A DNA stretch of 35,217 bases from Pedobacter sp. AK013 (GTDB taxonomy: Bacteria > Bacteroidota > Bacteroidia > Sphingobacteriales > Sphingobacteriaceae): positions 1 to 35,217 of the forward strand of contig NZ_JACHCQ010000046.1 of assembly GCF_014205835.1 (NCBI RefSeq), written 5' to 3'. Each line of letters opens with the position of its first letter. The stretch's first letter is position 1. The notes below the pieces were generated by a model. The model saw only the letters and a program-made list of their open reading frames with translations, ran no database searches and was not told the origin of the DNA. The position numbers were made by a program, and so were the translations under genes. Positions 16,244-24,475 of this stretch are shown here, one piece after another.

Positions 16244-18279
16244 ATTGTTTTTTTTGTGTTGTTAAAAAATCGGATGAGCAAAATTTCTGCTGCAATAAAA
16301 ATCAGCGACAAAATTAGACAAAGTTTCCATAAAGTTTGCCCGATTTTATTACCGCCGGCAATTAATTTAACGGCATCTTTATCAGTATCGAATATTTTAA
16401 GATTACTTTTACCTGCTAACTGTTCAAGTTCTGTTTTACTTAAATAGTGCATATCAGATTCTGTTCGGCCATTGTTGAAACTATAAACAGCGAGCAGCGA
16501 ATCTGCAAGTTTTAAGCTATAAAAGCCTGCATTTTTTACCTGATCGGCAATGTAAATCAATGTTTTCCCATCTGATTGACGTATTTCAGGAATCGCTTCA
16601 AAATGATCGGCTGTGATTTTTAAGCTCTGGTTTTTACCCAAGCTGATTTTTTTACTGGCCAAGCTATTGTCATTGCCAATATTATAATATAAAGGCACTT
16701 CATTCCCCCCACTCAGGGCCAAGCGATAAATTAACGGCACGAAAACCGGATGACGGGCTAAATTTCCATCACTGGTATTTAATCCCGAAGCTGATAGATA
16801 AACCTGGCCGTTCCCAACCCCATATTTAGAGAAGAAGGGCTTTCTGCCCGGCAACAACATAATATCTTCTTTGTTGAAGCTGTTTTTCTCCACAAAAGAA
16901 TAATAACGGGAAACAGTTGGTAAATCCAGATTTTTGGGAATTTCTTCAAAAACCGTCTTGAAAATGGGGTTTTGCAAATCAATCTGGTCAACTTTACTTG
17001 CTGTTGTATTTAAACCTTGAATGGCAGGAAGCGACAATCCGCTTAAAAATGAATTATAAGTTTGAATATTGGCATCCAAATCAGGAAAAAGTACCACTGT
17101 ACCACCTGCATTCAGGTAGCTTTTTAACTGTTGCGCCAATCCTGTTGAGGGGTTTTTCAATCCATTCAGCACAATTAAGCCATAATTGGCAAAATTGCTG
17201 TAGTTCACATTGCTTTCTGCATTTTCTACAAGTTTGTAGTAACTATCGGCCGCAAATAATGCGTTAATATAATTGCCTGCATTAGCGCCATTAATACTTA
17301 AAACAGGGAAACTTTCATCTACTTTAAAACTGAAAGAAAGCGTATCATCAAAAGTTACCGGAAAATCTTTAATGCTCAAAATACCTTTTTGCCAACCTGC
17401 ATTAAGTCCTGAGAAATTAAGGGTATCCTTAACTGTTTTACCTGCAGGAATGGTTACAGCACCCAATCCTTTTTGCTGGTTATTGATGCTTAATTTTAAC
17501 GGAATATTCTTTGCTTCTTCTTCTGAATAATTTTTTAGCTGTACCACTAAACGTTCATTTGCACCCGGCTGATGATTTGGAGAAAGTGTCCAAACGCTAT
17601 CTACCGCAACATTAGGCAAGGTATTGGCATTCAATTTCAAAAATGAATACTGAATATCGGCTTTGGTTTCGAGTTTTTTTGTGGATGAGCTATTTTTTTG
17701 AAAATCGGAGATCAAAAAGCTATACTTATTTCCAGAACCTGTTAAAACATTGCCTTGCCTGTTTAGTACTTGTTGAAGGTTTCGGTTTGCTGCAGATATT
17801 TTAACATCATCCAATGCTTTTAAAAAAGCTTCCTCATTTAACAAGCGTTGATGTTTGCCTTCGAAATCGTTAGTTAAAAGCTGAAAACGATCATTGATAC
17901 CAAAACCTTTAACCAGTTCTTTTGCCCTCCGCTTGGCTTCATCGAGCAAATTGCCATCTTTATTAATGGCTTCCATGCTGTAAGAATTATCGATATAAAT
18001 GCTGACTATATTTTTTAAAGCAATACTTTTTTGATTGTTTGCCGGAATGTAGGGTTGAGCAAATGCCAATACCAAAAAGATGATTGCCAAAATACGCGAT
18101 AACAGTATAAGCAAATTTTTAAGCTTTTCTTTGGAAGAATTTTGCTGCTCTACTTCTTTTAAAAGCTGAACATTAGAGAAATAAATCTTTTTAAACTTCC
18201 TGAAATTAAATAAATGAATAATAACCGGGATAGCAACCGATATTAGTGCAAAAAGAAAGCCCGGATAAAGGAAATTCAT
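16240..18279 (-). CDS. BatA-like N-terminal domain membrane protein
   Basis: This 679-residue protein begins with the BatA/aerotolerance-regulator N-terminal module: MNFLYPGFLFAL, a first helix to about 25, then HLFNFRKFKKIYFSNVQLLKE and a second membrane helix (about 57-77, ending AFAQPYIPA). A von Willebrand A-like region follows with a possible MIDAS DNSYS near 93-97, then beta-rich periplasmic domains. A single membrane helix is at the C-terminus (about 650-670). Related Bacteroidota proteins sit near MoxR/Bat genes or alone; here the partner is the dihydroorotase homologue with an ATGA overlap. The function is unknown, perhaps envelope assembly or stress tolerance. No MoxR ATPase gene is in the window. 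Confidence 0.85.
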   Translation of the reverse strand: MNFLYPGFLFALISVAIPVIIHLFNFRKFKKIYFSNVQLLKEVEQQNSSKEKLKNLLILLSRILAIIFLVLAFAQPYIPANNQKSIALKNIVSIYIDNSYSMEAINKDGNLLDEAKRRAKELVKGFGINDRFQLLTNDFEGKHQRLLNEEAFLKALDDVKISAANRNLQQVLNRQGNVLTGSGNKYSFLISDFQKNSSSTKKLETKADIQYSFLKLNANTLPNVAVDSVWTLSPNHQPGANERLVVQLKNYSEEEAKNIPLKLSINNQQKGLGAVTIPAGKTVKDTLNFSGLNAGWQKGILSIKDFPVTFDDTLSFSFKVDESFPVLSINGANAGNYINALFAADSYYKLVENAESNVNYSNFANYGLIVLNGLKNPSTGLAQQLKSYLNAGGTVVLFPDLDANIQTYNSFLSGLSLPAIQGLNTTASKVDQIDLQNPIFKTVFEEIPKNLDLPTVSRYYSFVEKNSFNKEDIMLLPGRKPFFSKYGVGNGQVYLSASGLNTSDGNLARHPVFVPLIYRLALSGGNEVPLYYNIGNDNSLASKKISLGKNQSLKITADHFEAIPEIRQSDGKTLIYIADQVKNAGFYSLKLADSLLAVYSFNNGRTESDMHYLSKTELEQLAGKSNLKIFDTDKDAVKLIAGGNKIGQTLWKLCLILSLIFIAAEILLIRFFNNTKKTI

Positions 18280-18339
18280 TAAAAACCAAAGATAGAAAAA
18301 TTATGGAAAGTGGCGAATTACTAATGTAATAAAGTCGTT

Positions 18340-18744
18340 TTAATAACTAAAGCCAGGAAATTCGATATTTACAATTTTCCAGCCAGCCTTGTGTAAAGCA
18401 AAATACAGTTTAAAGGGTCCGCTGATAATTTTCGATTGTTTCTGAATCACATTTCGATAACCGGCAACGCCTTCTACAAAGCCCATACCTTTACCATCGT
18501 CGAATAATTCAAAATTAACATCGATAATATCATAACGTCCACCTACATATTCATCTGATTGACCAAAAATACCTTTCAACCGCCCAATGACCACGTCTTT
18601 GCCGATAATTTTATTTCCAGGCAGGATAAAAAAATCGTTCAGTTCACTTGTAATCGCCTTCGATTGTTTAAACCATGCGCTTATAAACCTAATGGCACTA
18701 TTTACGATATCGGCCTGATGGTTAAAAATAGATGTTTCCTGCAT
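18340..18744 (-). CDS. Small protein, possibly NTF2-like (SnoaL-type)
   Basis: This 134-residue protein starts at the ATG at 18744; a start at 18792 would run into a palindromic repeat, so the shorter form is preferred. The pattern of an N-terminal helix (AIRFISAWFKQ), a middle segment with FILPGNKIIGKDVVIGRLKGIF and a C-terminal beta hairpin FKLYFALHKAGWKIVNIEF fits an NTF2-like/SnoaL-type cone fold. No catalytic residues are evident to me. The gene stands alone between the BatA-like gene and the NAMPT-like gene. Confidence 0.6.
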   Translation of the reverse strand: MQETSIFNHQADIVNSAIRFISAWFKQSKAITSELNDFFILPGNKIIGKDVVIGRLKGIFGQSDEYVGGRYDIIDVNFELFDDGKGMGFVEGVAGYRNVIQKQSKIISGPFKLYFALHKAGWKIVNIEFPGFSY

Positions 18745-18787
18745 TTTTTGATGTCTTTCATTGATTAAGGTGTACCTAAAACCTAAT

Positions 18788-18865
18788 GTCACGTTGAGCC
18801 TGTCGAAACACCTTTATTATTGCCCTTCGACAGGCTTTCCGTAGGAGTCCTTTGTACAGGATGAC
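18788..18865. repeat. AGCCTGTCGAA palindrome with GTCA/TGAC ends
   Basis: AGCCTGTCGAA (18797-18807) pairs perfectly with TTCGACAGGCT (18826-18836). The unit is bounded by GTCA at 18788 and TGAC at 18862-18865. It is a third sequence class of the GTCA-edged palindromes in this window. Confidence 0.8.
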
Positions 18866-18903
18866 GGTTTTATGTAATGATACACCTCAAAAACTTGACG
18901 AAG

Positions 18904-20361
18904 TTAACTATTCTTTAGCCTTTCTCTAATTTCGGCGAGAGAATAATCAATTAACAATTTGCCATCTCTAAAAACTTCTTTCAATTCGCCCTGTGCTTCT
19001 TCTTCCCAGGTACATTGGTCTTTCAATTCGTATTCGCCTTCTGCATTTTTAAAAATCTTCAGTAAACCTTTTGCTGATTTCTTGGTTCCATCATCGGTAA
19101 TCGGATCTTTAAATATCTCGCGACCGATGCCATTTACTTCACCATAAGTGGCTTTCATCGCAAAACCAAAAGTATCGCGCGTATTATATTGATAGGTAAA
19201 TGAACCGATGCCAAAAACAACATTGGTAGAAGCAAAACCTTTAGCTTTTAGCCGCTCGCAGATCTGTGTCGCTCTTTCGGTAGTAATGCTATCTCCATAA
19301 ATAGCACCAATCTGCGGTACCAGTTCTTTAAATCCTTTGTCGTTGGCTTTTCCACCGAAAACATCCCAAAGCAGCTCGATTACACCCTTTTTTTCATTTT
19401 CGTTTTTGCCATTTGGATTTCCACAGATAATATCAACCGGATCTCCCGAATCTGGCCTAATTACCACTTTACCTGGACGGGCGATAATATCATCTTTTAA
19501 AACAGGTAGATACTCGGTCAGCACTTTCCATAAATCCCAGGTATCAGAAACGATAGATACAATTCCTCTCGGGTAAACTTCTAAAATCAAACGTTTAAAG
19601 GTTTCGAGCTCTCCAGTATTGGTTCCCATACACATTACAGAGTGTTCTGTAGCAGCTACTGATCCACCGATTAACTCTTTATCTGAATCTGCATTGTAAT
19701 ACTCTTCTAAAAAATCGATGGCAGGAATGGTATCTGTTCCTGTAAAACTCAATAAATGCCCAGCTGCTGAAGTTACTGCAGCTTCCATCCCACCCATGCC
19801 GCGCATAGAGAAATCGTGTCCCTGCCAATCTACAAATTTAGGTACAGATGACGTTTCCACGGCATATTTATCCAAAATGGTGCGGTATTGTTTAGCTATG
19901 GTAGCAGAATTACATGGCAACCACACCACTGCTGATAATAAGGTTTCGAAATAATTGGTCAGCCAGAAAAACTCTGGTTTGGTATTATACATGGTAAACA
20001 TTGGTACACGCAAAGGTACTTCAGCACCTTCCGGTAATGATTTAAAGACCATTGGAATATAACCTAAATCGTGCAGATCTGCAATGTGCTGCGTGCCTAC
20101 CAGGTTATCGCCAAGGTAATTATTGATCCTACGGGCATATCTCTTTAAAATTTCTTCTTTTGGCTGTTTAAAGAAATTCTGGTTAAAATCTTCAATAATG
20201 TATTTTTTAATAAAGTATTGTAAACCAAAAAGTACTACATGATTTACATTTTCAAGTCTGCTTTTTCTAGGTGTCCAGTTAGAATAAACCAATGTGGTAT
20301 TTTCAGGGTACTGTCTGCGGTGGTCAACTTTATAACCGTCTGTTAATAATAATGGATTCAT
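18904..20361 (-). CDS. Nicotinamide phosphoribosyltransferase-like enzyme (NadV/Namat-like)
   Basis: This 485-residue type II phosphoribosyltransferase resembles human NAMPT and bacterial/phage NadV. Visible motifs are the N-terminal LLTDGYKVDHRRQYP, GHDFSMRG (181-188) with the nicotinamide-site Asp183, the phosphohistidine candidate His240 in AATEHSVM, and RPDSGDP (302-308). Classical NadV makes NMN from nicotinamide and PRPP. In the NARP1 pathway, a homologue (Namat) instead joins nicotinamide to ADP-ribose pyrophosphate, giving NAD directly. The linked Prs-like, macro and NADAR genes make that alternative worth testing. It is separated from the DUF4291 gene upstream by a 181-nt gap, so it may have its own promoter; no operator copy is visible there. 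Confidence 0.9.
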   Translation of the reverse strand: MNPLLLTDGYKVDHRRQYPENTTLVYSNWTPRKSRLENVNHVVLFGLQYFIKKYIIEDFNQNFFKQPKEEILKRYARRINNYLGDNLVGTQHIADLHDLGYIPMVFKSLPEGAEVPLRVPMFTMYNTKPEFFWLTNYFETLLSAVVWLPCNSATIAKQYRTILDKYAVETSSVPKFVDWQGHDFSMRGMGGMEAAVTSAAGHLLSFTGTDTIPAIDFLEEYYNADSDKELIGGSVAATEHSVMCMGTNTGELETFKRLILEVYPRGIVSIVSDTWDLWKVLTEYLPVLKDDIIARPGKVVIRPDSGDPVDIICGNPNGKNENEKKGVIELLWDVFGGKANDKGFKELVPQIGAIYGDSITTERATQICERLKAKGFASTNVVFGIGSFTYQYNTRDTFGFAMKATYGEVNGIGREIFKDPITDDGTKKSAKGLLKIFKNAEGEYELKDQCTWEEEAQGELKEVFRDGKLLIDYSLAEIRERLKNS

Positions 20362-20542
20362 GGTTCGATGTATTTAAATCTTATTTATTTCTTCCTTTTT
20401 CGTGTGGATACAGGCTTTGTAACGTATCACTCTGCCAAAATTGTTTAGTTTCGATATCTAAACAGCTTAATTTAGGCCTATGGTTCCTGGCGAATGCCTC
20501 AGTATATAGCTAAGCGGCTTACTGATTCCTTTTGTTATTTTA

Positions 20543-21196
20543 TTATCCATGAGCGTATTGATTTATGAGTTTCAATTTTTTGTTTAGTGCCTCATCACTA
20601 AACACGAAAGGTTTTTCTACAGGTGTGATTAAGTTTTCCAGATGTTTGCTTTGAATAAACCCATGCTGTTCTTTTACAAATTGACTAATATTCTCAATCA
20701 GCAAAATATCATCTTTGGCAAAAGATCTAATAAAATGATCTCTTAATCCGATTTGGATTGCCCTTCTTTCTTGTTTTGCACCATAAGGATCGTGATCTGG
20801 ATCCCATTGTAACCTGATCTTTGAATTTTCCAGTTCATTTCTCCATTGGTCATGCGAAATGCCATCTGTTTGTTCAAATGAAGTGTAAACTGCATTTTTT
20901 AGGTAATTATGGAATGCATCAATTTTAAGATGAATGGCTAAAGTAACTTCCTGCCCTTCTTTAGTCCCCCAACCACTTCTATACATCATCCACAAAAAGT
21001 TAGGTTTTATCCAGGTCATTCTATTTAAACTGAATCCACCTCCAAAAAATTGATTTTTGACTGCAAATTCACCGATTTCTTTTCGGTAAGCCTGATAAAC
21101 GATTATTTTTTCATCATCATACTGAGCCATTATATGGCATCCTGATCTTGGCCATTCTAAAATTTGTTCTTTATACTTTTTTACTATTATTTTCAT
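20543..21196 (-). CDS. DUF4291 protein
   Basis: This 217-residue protein has the DUF4291 signatures: YDDEKIIVYQAYRKEIG (about 26-42), then RMTWIKPNFLWMMYRSGWG (about 59-77) and a later RLQWDPDHDP motif (about 129-138). No signal peptide or membrane segment is present. The family has no established function known to me. Its place between the macro-domain gene and the NAMPT-like gene, inside a probable NrtR-controlled operon, suggests a role in NAD or ADP-ribose chemistry. It is 25 nt downstream of the macro gene. Confidence 0.88.
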   Translation of the reverse strand: MKIIVKKYKEQILEWPRSGCHIMAQYDDEKIIVYQAYRKEIGEFAVKNQFFGGGFSLNRMTWIKPNFLWMMYRSGWGTKEGQEVTLAIHLKIDAFHNYLKNAVYTSFEQTDGISHDQWRNELENSKIRLQWDPDHDPYGAKQERRAIQIGLRDHFIRSFAKDDILLIENISQFVKEQHGFIQSKHLENLITPVEKPFVFSDEALNKKLKLINQYAHG

Positions 21197-21221
21197 TTTG
21201 TAATTCTATTAGCAACTCATC

Positions 21222-21743
21222 TCATTGTTTAATGCGATTGAGTTTTTCTTCATAGAGCTGGTAATTTTCATCGTCAAAACAAACGAAGATTACCTTGTCT
21301 ATTTTTTCTTTTTGAGCAAAATTATTTACCGTGGTAATAGCAATATCTGCTGCTTTATCTTTAGGGAAATGATAAATTCCTGTGCTGATGTTTGGGAATG
21401 CTATCACCTTAACATTGTTTTTAACGGCAAGGGTTAAACTGTTACGGTAGCAATCTGCAAGCAAAGCATTTTTTTCTTCGCTATCACCATTCCACACAGG
21501 TCCAACAGTATGGATCACGTATTTTGCCGGCAAATTGCCTGCAATAGTAATTACCGCATTTCCAGTTTTGCACTTTCCCTGCTTATCTCTGATGGTCACG
21601 CAAGCTTCTAAAATTGCTTTACCACCTTTTCTGTGGATAGCACCATCTACCCCACCGCCACCTAATAACGAACTATTCGCAGCATTAACAATAGCATCTG
21701 CTTTAATTGTTGTGATATCGCCTTTGATTAATTCTGTGGTCAT
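21222..21743 (-). CDS. Macro domain protein (ADP-ribose binding/hydrolase)
   Basis: This 173-residue single macro domain is of the MacroD/YmdB type. GDIT (8-11), AIVNAAN (17-23), the glycine loop LLGGGGVDGAIH (26-37) and NISTGIYHFP in the distal loop are all present. Such proteins remove mono-ADP-ribose from proteins or nucleic acid or deacetylate O-acetyl-ADP-ribose. In this operon it stands between NADAR and DUF4291, consistent with returning free ADP-ribose to a salvage pathway. The gap to the NADAR gene is 12 nt. Confidence 0.95.
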   Translation of the reverse strand: MTTELIKGDITTIKADAIVNAANSSLLGGGGVDGAIHRKGGKAILEACVTIRDKQGKCKTGNAVITIAGNLPAKYVIHTVGPVWNGDSEEKNALLADCYRNSLTLAVKNNVKVIAFPNISTGIYHFPKDKAADIAITTVNNFAQKEKIDKVIFVCFDDENYQLYEEKLNRIKQ

Positions 21744-21755
21744 TTCATTTCTATT

Positions 21756-22295
21756 TTACAATTCATCTCTTACTTCCATCAATGCAAATCCCAAAAGATT
21801 TAAGCCTTTCCAATGCATTGGTATTTTTGCATCTACATGGTCCTCTGCCAAACCTATGCCCCAAATTGCATCAACCGGACTGGCCTCGACCAGTATTTTA
21901 TTTTTGGTTTGCAACAGGAATGCTTTCAATGCTTCATTTTGAGAAAATTTAAGCAGGTTTCCCTGTTTTACAATATCAAATTTATGGGCATCCCATTTTT
22001 CTACATCAAAATTTTTGATCTGCCTGCCCAGATCTTTGACATCTTTCGGCGATTTTTTTGTTAATATTTTCTCAAAAACCTCATGATCATTAAACAACAG
22101 TGCTTTTTTTGCCATCATATAATGTTCTGCTGTTTGATAGATAATATCATTTTCCACAAAAGAAGATGGCCACCACTGACTTAAACAGGTTTTAATAATA
22201 GATCCATCTTTACTTTTTTGATGTCCCCAAAACATTAAAAAGCCGACTTCTTTTTCATCTACCATTTTAAGTAACCAATTTATATCGTACATCAT
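21756..22295 (-). CDS. NADAR family protein (YbiA/DUF1768-like)
   Basis: This 179-residue NADAR-family protein was named for its association with NAD and ADP-ribose genes. Landmarks are MFWGH (21-25), LSQWWPSSF (38-46), TAEHYMMAKKALLF (55-68), LGRQIKNFD (89-97) and EASPVDAIWGIGL (137-149). The conserved Trp/Glu/Asp set of the active pocket looks complete. Some NADAR proteins act as glycosidases that remove ADP-ribose from guanine bases, and plant/bacterial members process riboflavin intermediates. The genomic setting favours the ADP-ribose role. It lies 16 nt downstream of the broken deoxyribosyltransferase-like gene. Confidence 0.93.
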   Translation of the reverse strand: MMYDINWLLKMVDEKEVGFLMFWGHQKSKDGSIIKTCLSQWWPSSFVENDIIYQTAEHYMMAKKALLFNDHEVFEKILTKKSPKDVKDLGRQIKNFDVEKWDAHKFDIVKQGNLLKFSQNEALKAFLLQTKNKILVEASPVDAIWGIGLAEDHVDAKIPMHWKGLNLLGFALMEVRDEL

Positions 22296-22311
22296 AACCT
22301 ATTGTTTTAAA

Positions 22312-22803
22312 TCAATTTTTATTTCTTCCTACCAAATCTTTAAGCTTTGCCACTACAGCAGCACTAAGTTTATCGAAGGTATCGTACTGGTCAATTCCTT
22401 TTCTTTTGCAAACGATATCGATATTGCCTTTCCGCCAAAACCCTTCCTCACAGCAAACCATCAGCTTGCCCGAGTCAGCAAATAAACCCAGCTCCATCAT
22501 TGAAATGGGCGATTTAGAATTTGCTTCAAGAAATAACAAAATCACATCAGCACTTTCCATCGCATCCAGTTCCTAGTTTACCTGCTCACAGAACTGTACA
22601 TTCTCAATCGACTGTGTCCAGCTATGATCCCAGGATTTTCTTCGCGGATTGAAAACAACTACATCATCCAAAGTTTCTTCTTGATTTGCCTGATGAATAA
22701 ATTCTTGCTGCCAATCAACCGAGTGACCCATATCGATGGTTCCAGCAAGGAACATCGACACATCAGATGGCAAAATATTTTCTGGGGGAAGTATCGTTCT
22801 CAT
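22312..22803 (-). pseudogene. Nucleoside 2-deoxyribosyltransferase-like gene interrupted by an in-frame amber codon
   Basis: Two pieces are in the same frame: 22573-22803 (76 codons, ending FCEQVN then TAG) and 22312-22572. The TAG at 22573-22575 stands where the family has Trp in a QVNWELDAM stretch; a single TGG-to-TAG change explains it. Removing the stop gives an unbroken 163-residue domain with FLAGTIDMG (18-26), FNPRRKSWDHSW (about 51-62), KSPISMMELGLFA and GFWRKGNIDIV. These are marks of the nucleoside 2-deoxyribosyltransferase-like family, related in fold to TIR and other NAD glycohydrolases. Reinitiation at the ATG at 22560 or amber readthrough could still give product. A sequencing error is also possible. 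The flanking genes are intact and tightly spaced. Confidence 0.85.
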
Positions 22804-22809
22804 ATTATT

Positions 22810-23643
22810 TTATAAAATATCTATTAATTTTATCTGCGTTACGCCTGCATGATCAACCTCTTTGATCGAATCTGTTGTAAAAATCTGCTCAAAATATCTA
22901 CCTAACTCATCAAAGCCTTTACTGAATATACCATGACTGATCGCCAAATACAATTTTCCAGCATTTTTGACCTTTAGTGCCTCGGCCAAACCAATAAATG
23001 TTCCACCACCATCACAGATATCATCTACAATTAAACAATCGGCACCAGCCAGATCTTCACTATACACTTTAAAACCAGACAATTTTCCTGTTTTTACATC
23101 ACGGCTTTTAGAGCATTCTATAACTTCTGTTCCACCTAAAAAATCAGAAACTTTATAAATTTTCTTCAAAGCCCCGCCGTCAGGAGAGATCAGTTTAACT
23201 TCGTTTCCAATTTTTGCAACAACATGTTTTATAAATTCGTGATTAGAAATGGTAACACAGTTATTCAGTAATGCCGGGGTTACTTCACTATGCGGATCGA
23301 AAATGGTCACATTTGTTAAAGCCATGGCATTAATCATATCTGCATATACTTTTACTGATAATGGCTCGCCCGGAATCATCACCCGATCTTGCCTGGCTGC
23401 TGGGAAATATGGAATAAAAAGATTAATTTCCTTCACGCCCATTCTTTTCAAAGCATCAACCGTAATACAGATCAGACCAAAATCATTAAAGGAATTTATT
23501 CTTTGCGTAATGGTAACAGGAGTAGCAACATCAAAATTGTTCGAAATTTTAATATGTGGTTCGCCACCTGCAAATAAGAAAGATTTGTACTCGATTAAGT
23601 TATTTTCGCCTAGCGGAGTAAAACTTGGATTAAGATTTAACAT
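22810..23643 (-). CDS. Ribose-phosphate pyrophosphokinase-like protein (short, Adps-like candidate)
   Basis: The 277-residue product is shorter than a housekeeping Prs (about 310-320). The ATP-site stretch FIPYFPAARQDR (76-87) is present, and FDPHSEV (115-121) stands in for the usual DLHA-type motif. The flexible-loop region is CSKSRDVKTGKLSG (177-190), and the ribose-phosphate loop is IVDDICDGGGT (205-215), with GGG where canonical Prs has TAG. Such proteins occur with NadV-like enzymes in phages. Some of these make ADP-ribose pyrophosphate (Adps of NARP1) instead of PRPP. Its start lies 4 nt from an NrtR-type operator, so it is the first regulated gene of the operon. The substrate is not decided by sequence. 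Confidence 0.88.
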   Translation of the reverse strand: MLNLNPSFTPLGENNLIEYKSFLFAGGEPHIKISNNFDVATPVTITQRINSFNDFGLICITVDALKRMGVKEINLFIPYFPAARQDRVMIPGEPLSVKVYADMINAMALTNVTIFDPHSEVTPALLNNCVTISNHEFIKHVVAKIGNEVKLISPDGGALKKIYKVSDFLGGTEVIECSKSRDVKTGKLSGFKVYSEDLAGADCLIVDDICDGGGTFIGLAEALKVKNAGKLYLAISHGIFSKGFDELGRYFEQIFTTDSIKEVDHAGVTQIKLIDIL

Positions 23644-23646
23644 ATA

Positions 23647-23667
23647 TTTGCGTATTATTTACACAAA
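23647..23667. promoter_or_regulatory. Probable NrtR operator O1 at the prs-like promoter
   Basis: TTTGCGT-N7-ACACAAA is an inverted repeat with one C/T mismatch. It overlaps the -7 element of the prs-like gene and ends 4 bp before its start codon, a position suited to repression. The same pattern recurs at 23700 and 24412. Confidence 0.75.
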
Positions 23668-23671
23668 TATA
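23664..23671 (-). promoter_or_regulatory. -7 element of the prs-like operon
   Basis: The minus strand reads TATATTTG, matching TAnnTTTG, with its 3' half inside operator O1. Transcription would begin about 10-15 nt before the start codon. Confidence 0.55.
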
Positions 23672-23699
23672 AAAATCATTTTTAGAATGCGAAGAATAA

Positions 23700-23720
23700 T
23701 TTGTGTTTATTTTACGCAAA
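23700..23720. promoter_or_regulatory. Probable NrtR operator O2
   Basis: TTTGTGT-N7-ACGCAAA overlaps the nrtR stop codon. Its centre is 53 bp from that of O1, about five helical turns, which would put both repressor molecules on the same DNA face. Confidence 0.7.
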
Positions 23721-24404
23721 CCTAATATCGAATTGGAAATTTTCCTTCAAAAGCTGGTTATATTTTGTTTTATCGAAGGTGAAAAGTTTGCCTGGTCTGC
23801 CACTAGCACCCATTTTAACCACTTTATCAGTTTCTGTAACAATTCCAAAACTTAGAATTTTTTTTCTAAAATTCCGTCGGTCTATATCTCTTTCTAAAAT
23901 GGAGCAGTACAGATTTTCAAGATCGGAAAAGAGAAATTCCTCATCCAACAGATCAAAACCAATCGGCTGGTAGGTGAGTTTGCTTTTTAAACGTTGATGA
24001 GCAAGATTAACCATTGCATTATGATCATAACCCAATTGCGGGATTTTGGTAACCGGAAACCATTTGGCATCTTTAGCGTCTGTATCAGCTTTTAGTACAA
24101 AGTTTTTAGGATTTACCAGCGCAAAATAGGCCACAGAAATTACCCTGAAGCGCTCGTCGCGATGAACATCATCGCCAAATGTTGCTAATTGTTCCAGATA
24201 ATTTACAGTAATACCGGCCTCTTCCTTAAGTTCACGTTCTACGGCGATTAGTAAAGGTTCATCATCCAAAATAAAACCACCAGGCAATACCCACCGATCA
24301 GCCAGTTTACCAAAGCGCTGCTGAACGGCCAACACATAAAGTGTTCCTTTTTCATAGCCAAAAACAATGGCATCCACAGCGATTTTAATATTTTGATCGA
24401 TCAT
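23712..24404 (-). CDS. nrtR: NrtR-type Nudix transcriptional regulator of NAD metabolism
   Basis: This 230-residue protein has an N-terminal Nudix domain with a complete box, G-F-I-L-D-D-E-...-RELKEEAGI (about 43-66), and a C-terminal winged-helix region (about 150-225; DIDRRNFRKKI...SGRPGKLFTFDK), the NrtR layout. NrtR repressors sense ADP-ribose or related NAD products and release DNA. Many regulatory members have a degenerate Nudix box, but here it is intact, so hydrolase activity is possible. A perfect copy of the operator pattern lies 7 bp before its start, implying autoregulation. The product probably controls the prs-like operon downstream. Confidence 0.93.
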   Translation of the reverse strand: MIDQNIKIAVDAIVFGYEKGTLYVLAVQQRFGKLADRWVLPGGFILDDEPLLIAVERELKEEAGITVNYLEQLATFGDDVHRDERFRVISVAYFALVNPKNFVLKADTDAKDAKWFPVTKIPQLGYDHNAMVNLAHQRLKSKLTYQPIGFDLLDEEFLFSDLENLYCSILERDIDRRNFRKKILSFGIVTETDKVVKMGASGRPGKLFTFDKTKYNQLLKENFQFDIRFA

Positions 24405-24411
24405 TCTTTAA

Positions 24412-24432
24412 TTTGTGTTAAAACAACACAAA
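24412..24432. promoter_or_regulatory. Probable NrtR operator O3 at its own promoter
   Basis: TTTGTGT-N7-ACACAAA is a perfect 7+7 inverted repeat and the strongest of the three copies. It overlaps the nrtR -7 element. Confidence 0.8.
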
Positions 24433-24436
24433 GTTA
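24429..24436 (-). promoter_or_regulatory. -7 element of nrtR
   Basis: The minus strand reads TAACTTTG, an exact TAnnTTTG match, about 25 bp before the start codon. Its TTTG forms part of operator O3. Confidence 0.55.
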
Positions 24437-24475
24437 ATCGTTTTAACCAAGAAGATCGAAACCGTTGATTAAATT

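Noticed and set aside
18904..20361. Nicotinate (rather than nicotinamide) phosphoribosyltransferase
   Set aside because: The GHDFSMRG, AATEHSVM and RPDSGDP motifs and the 485-residue length match NAMPT/NadV; the nicotinate enzyme has a different spacing.
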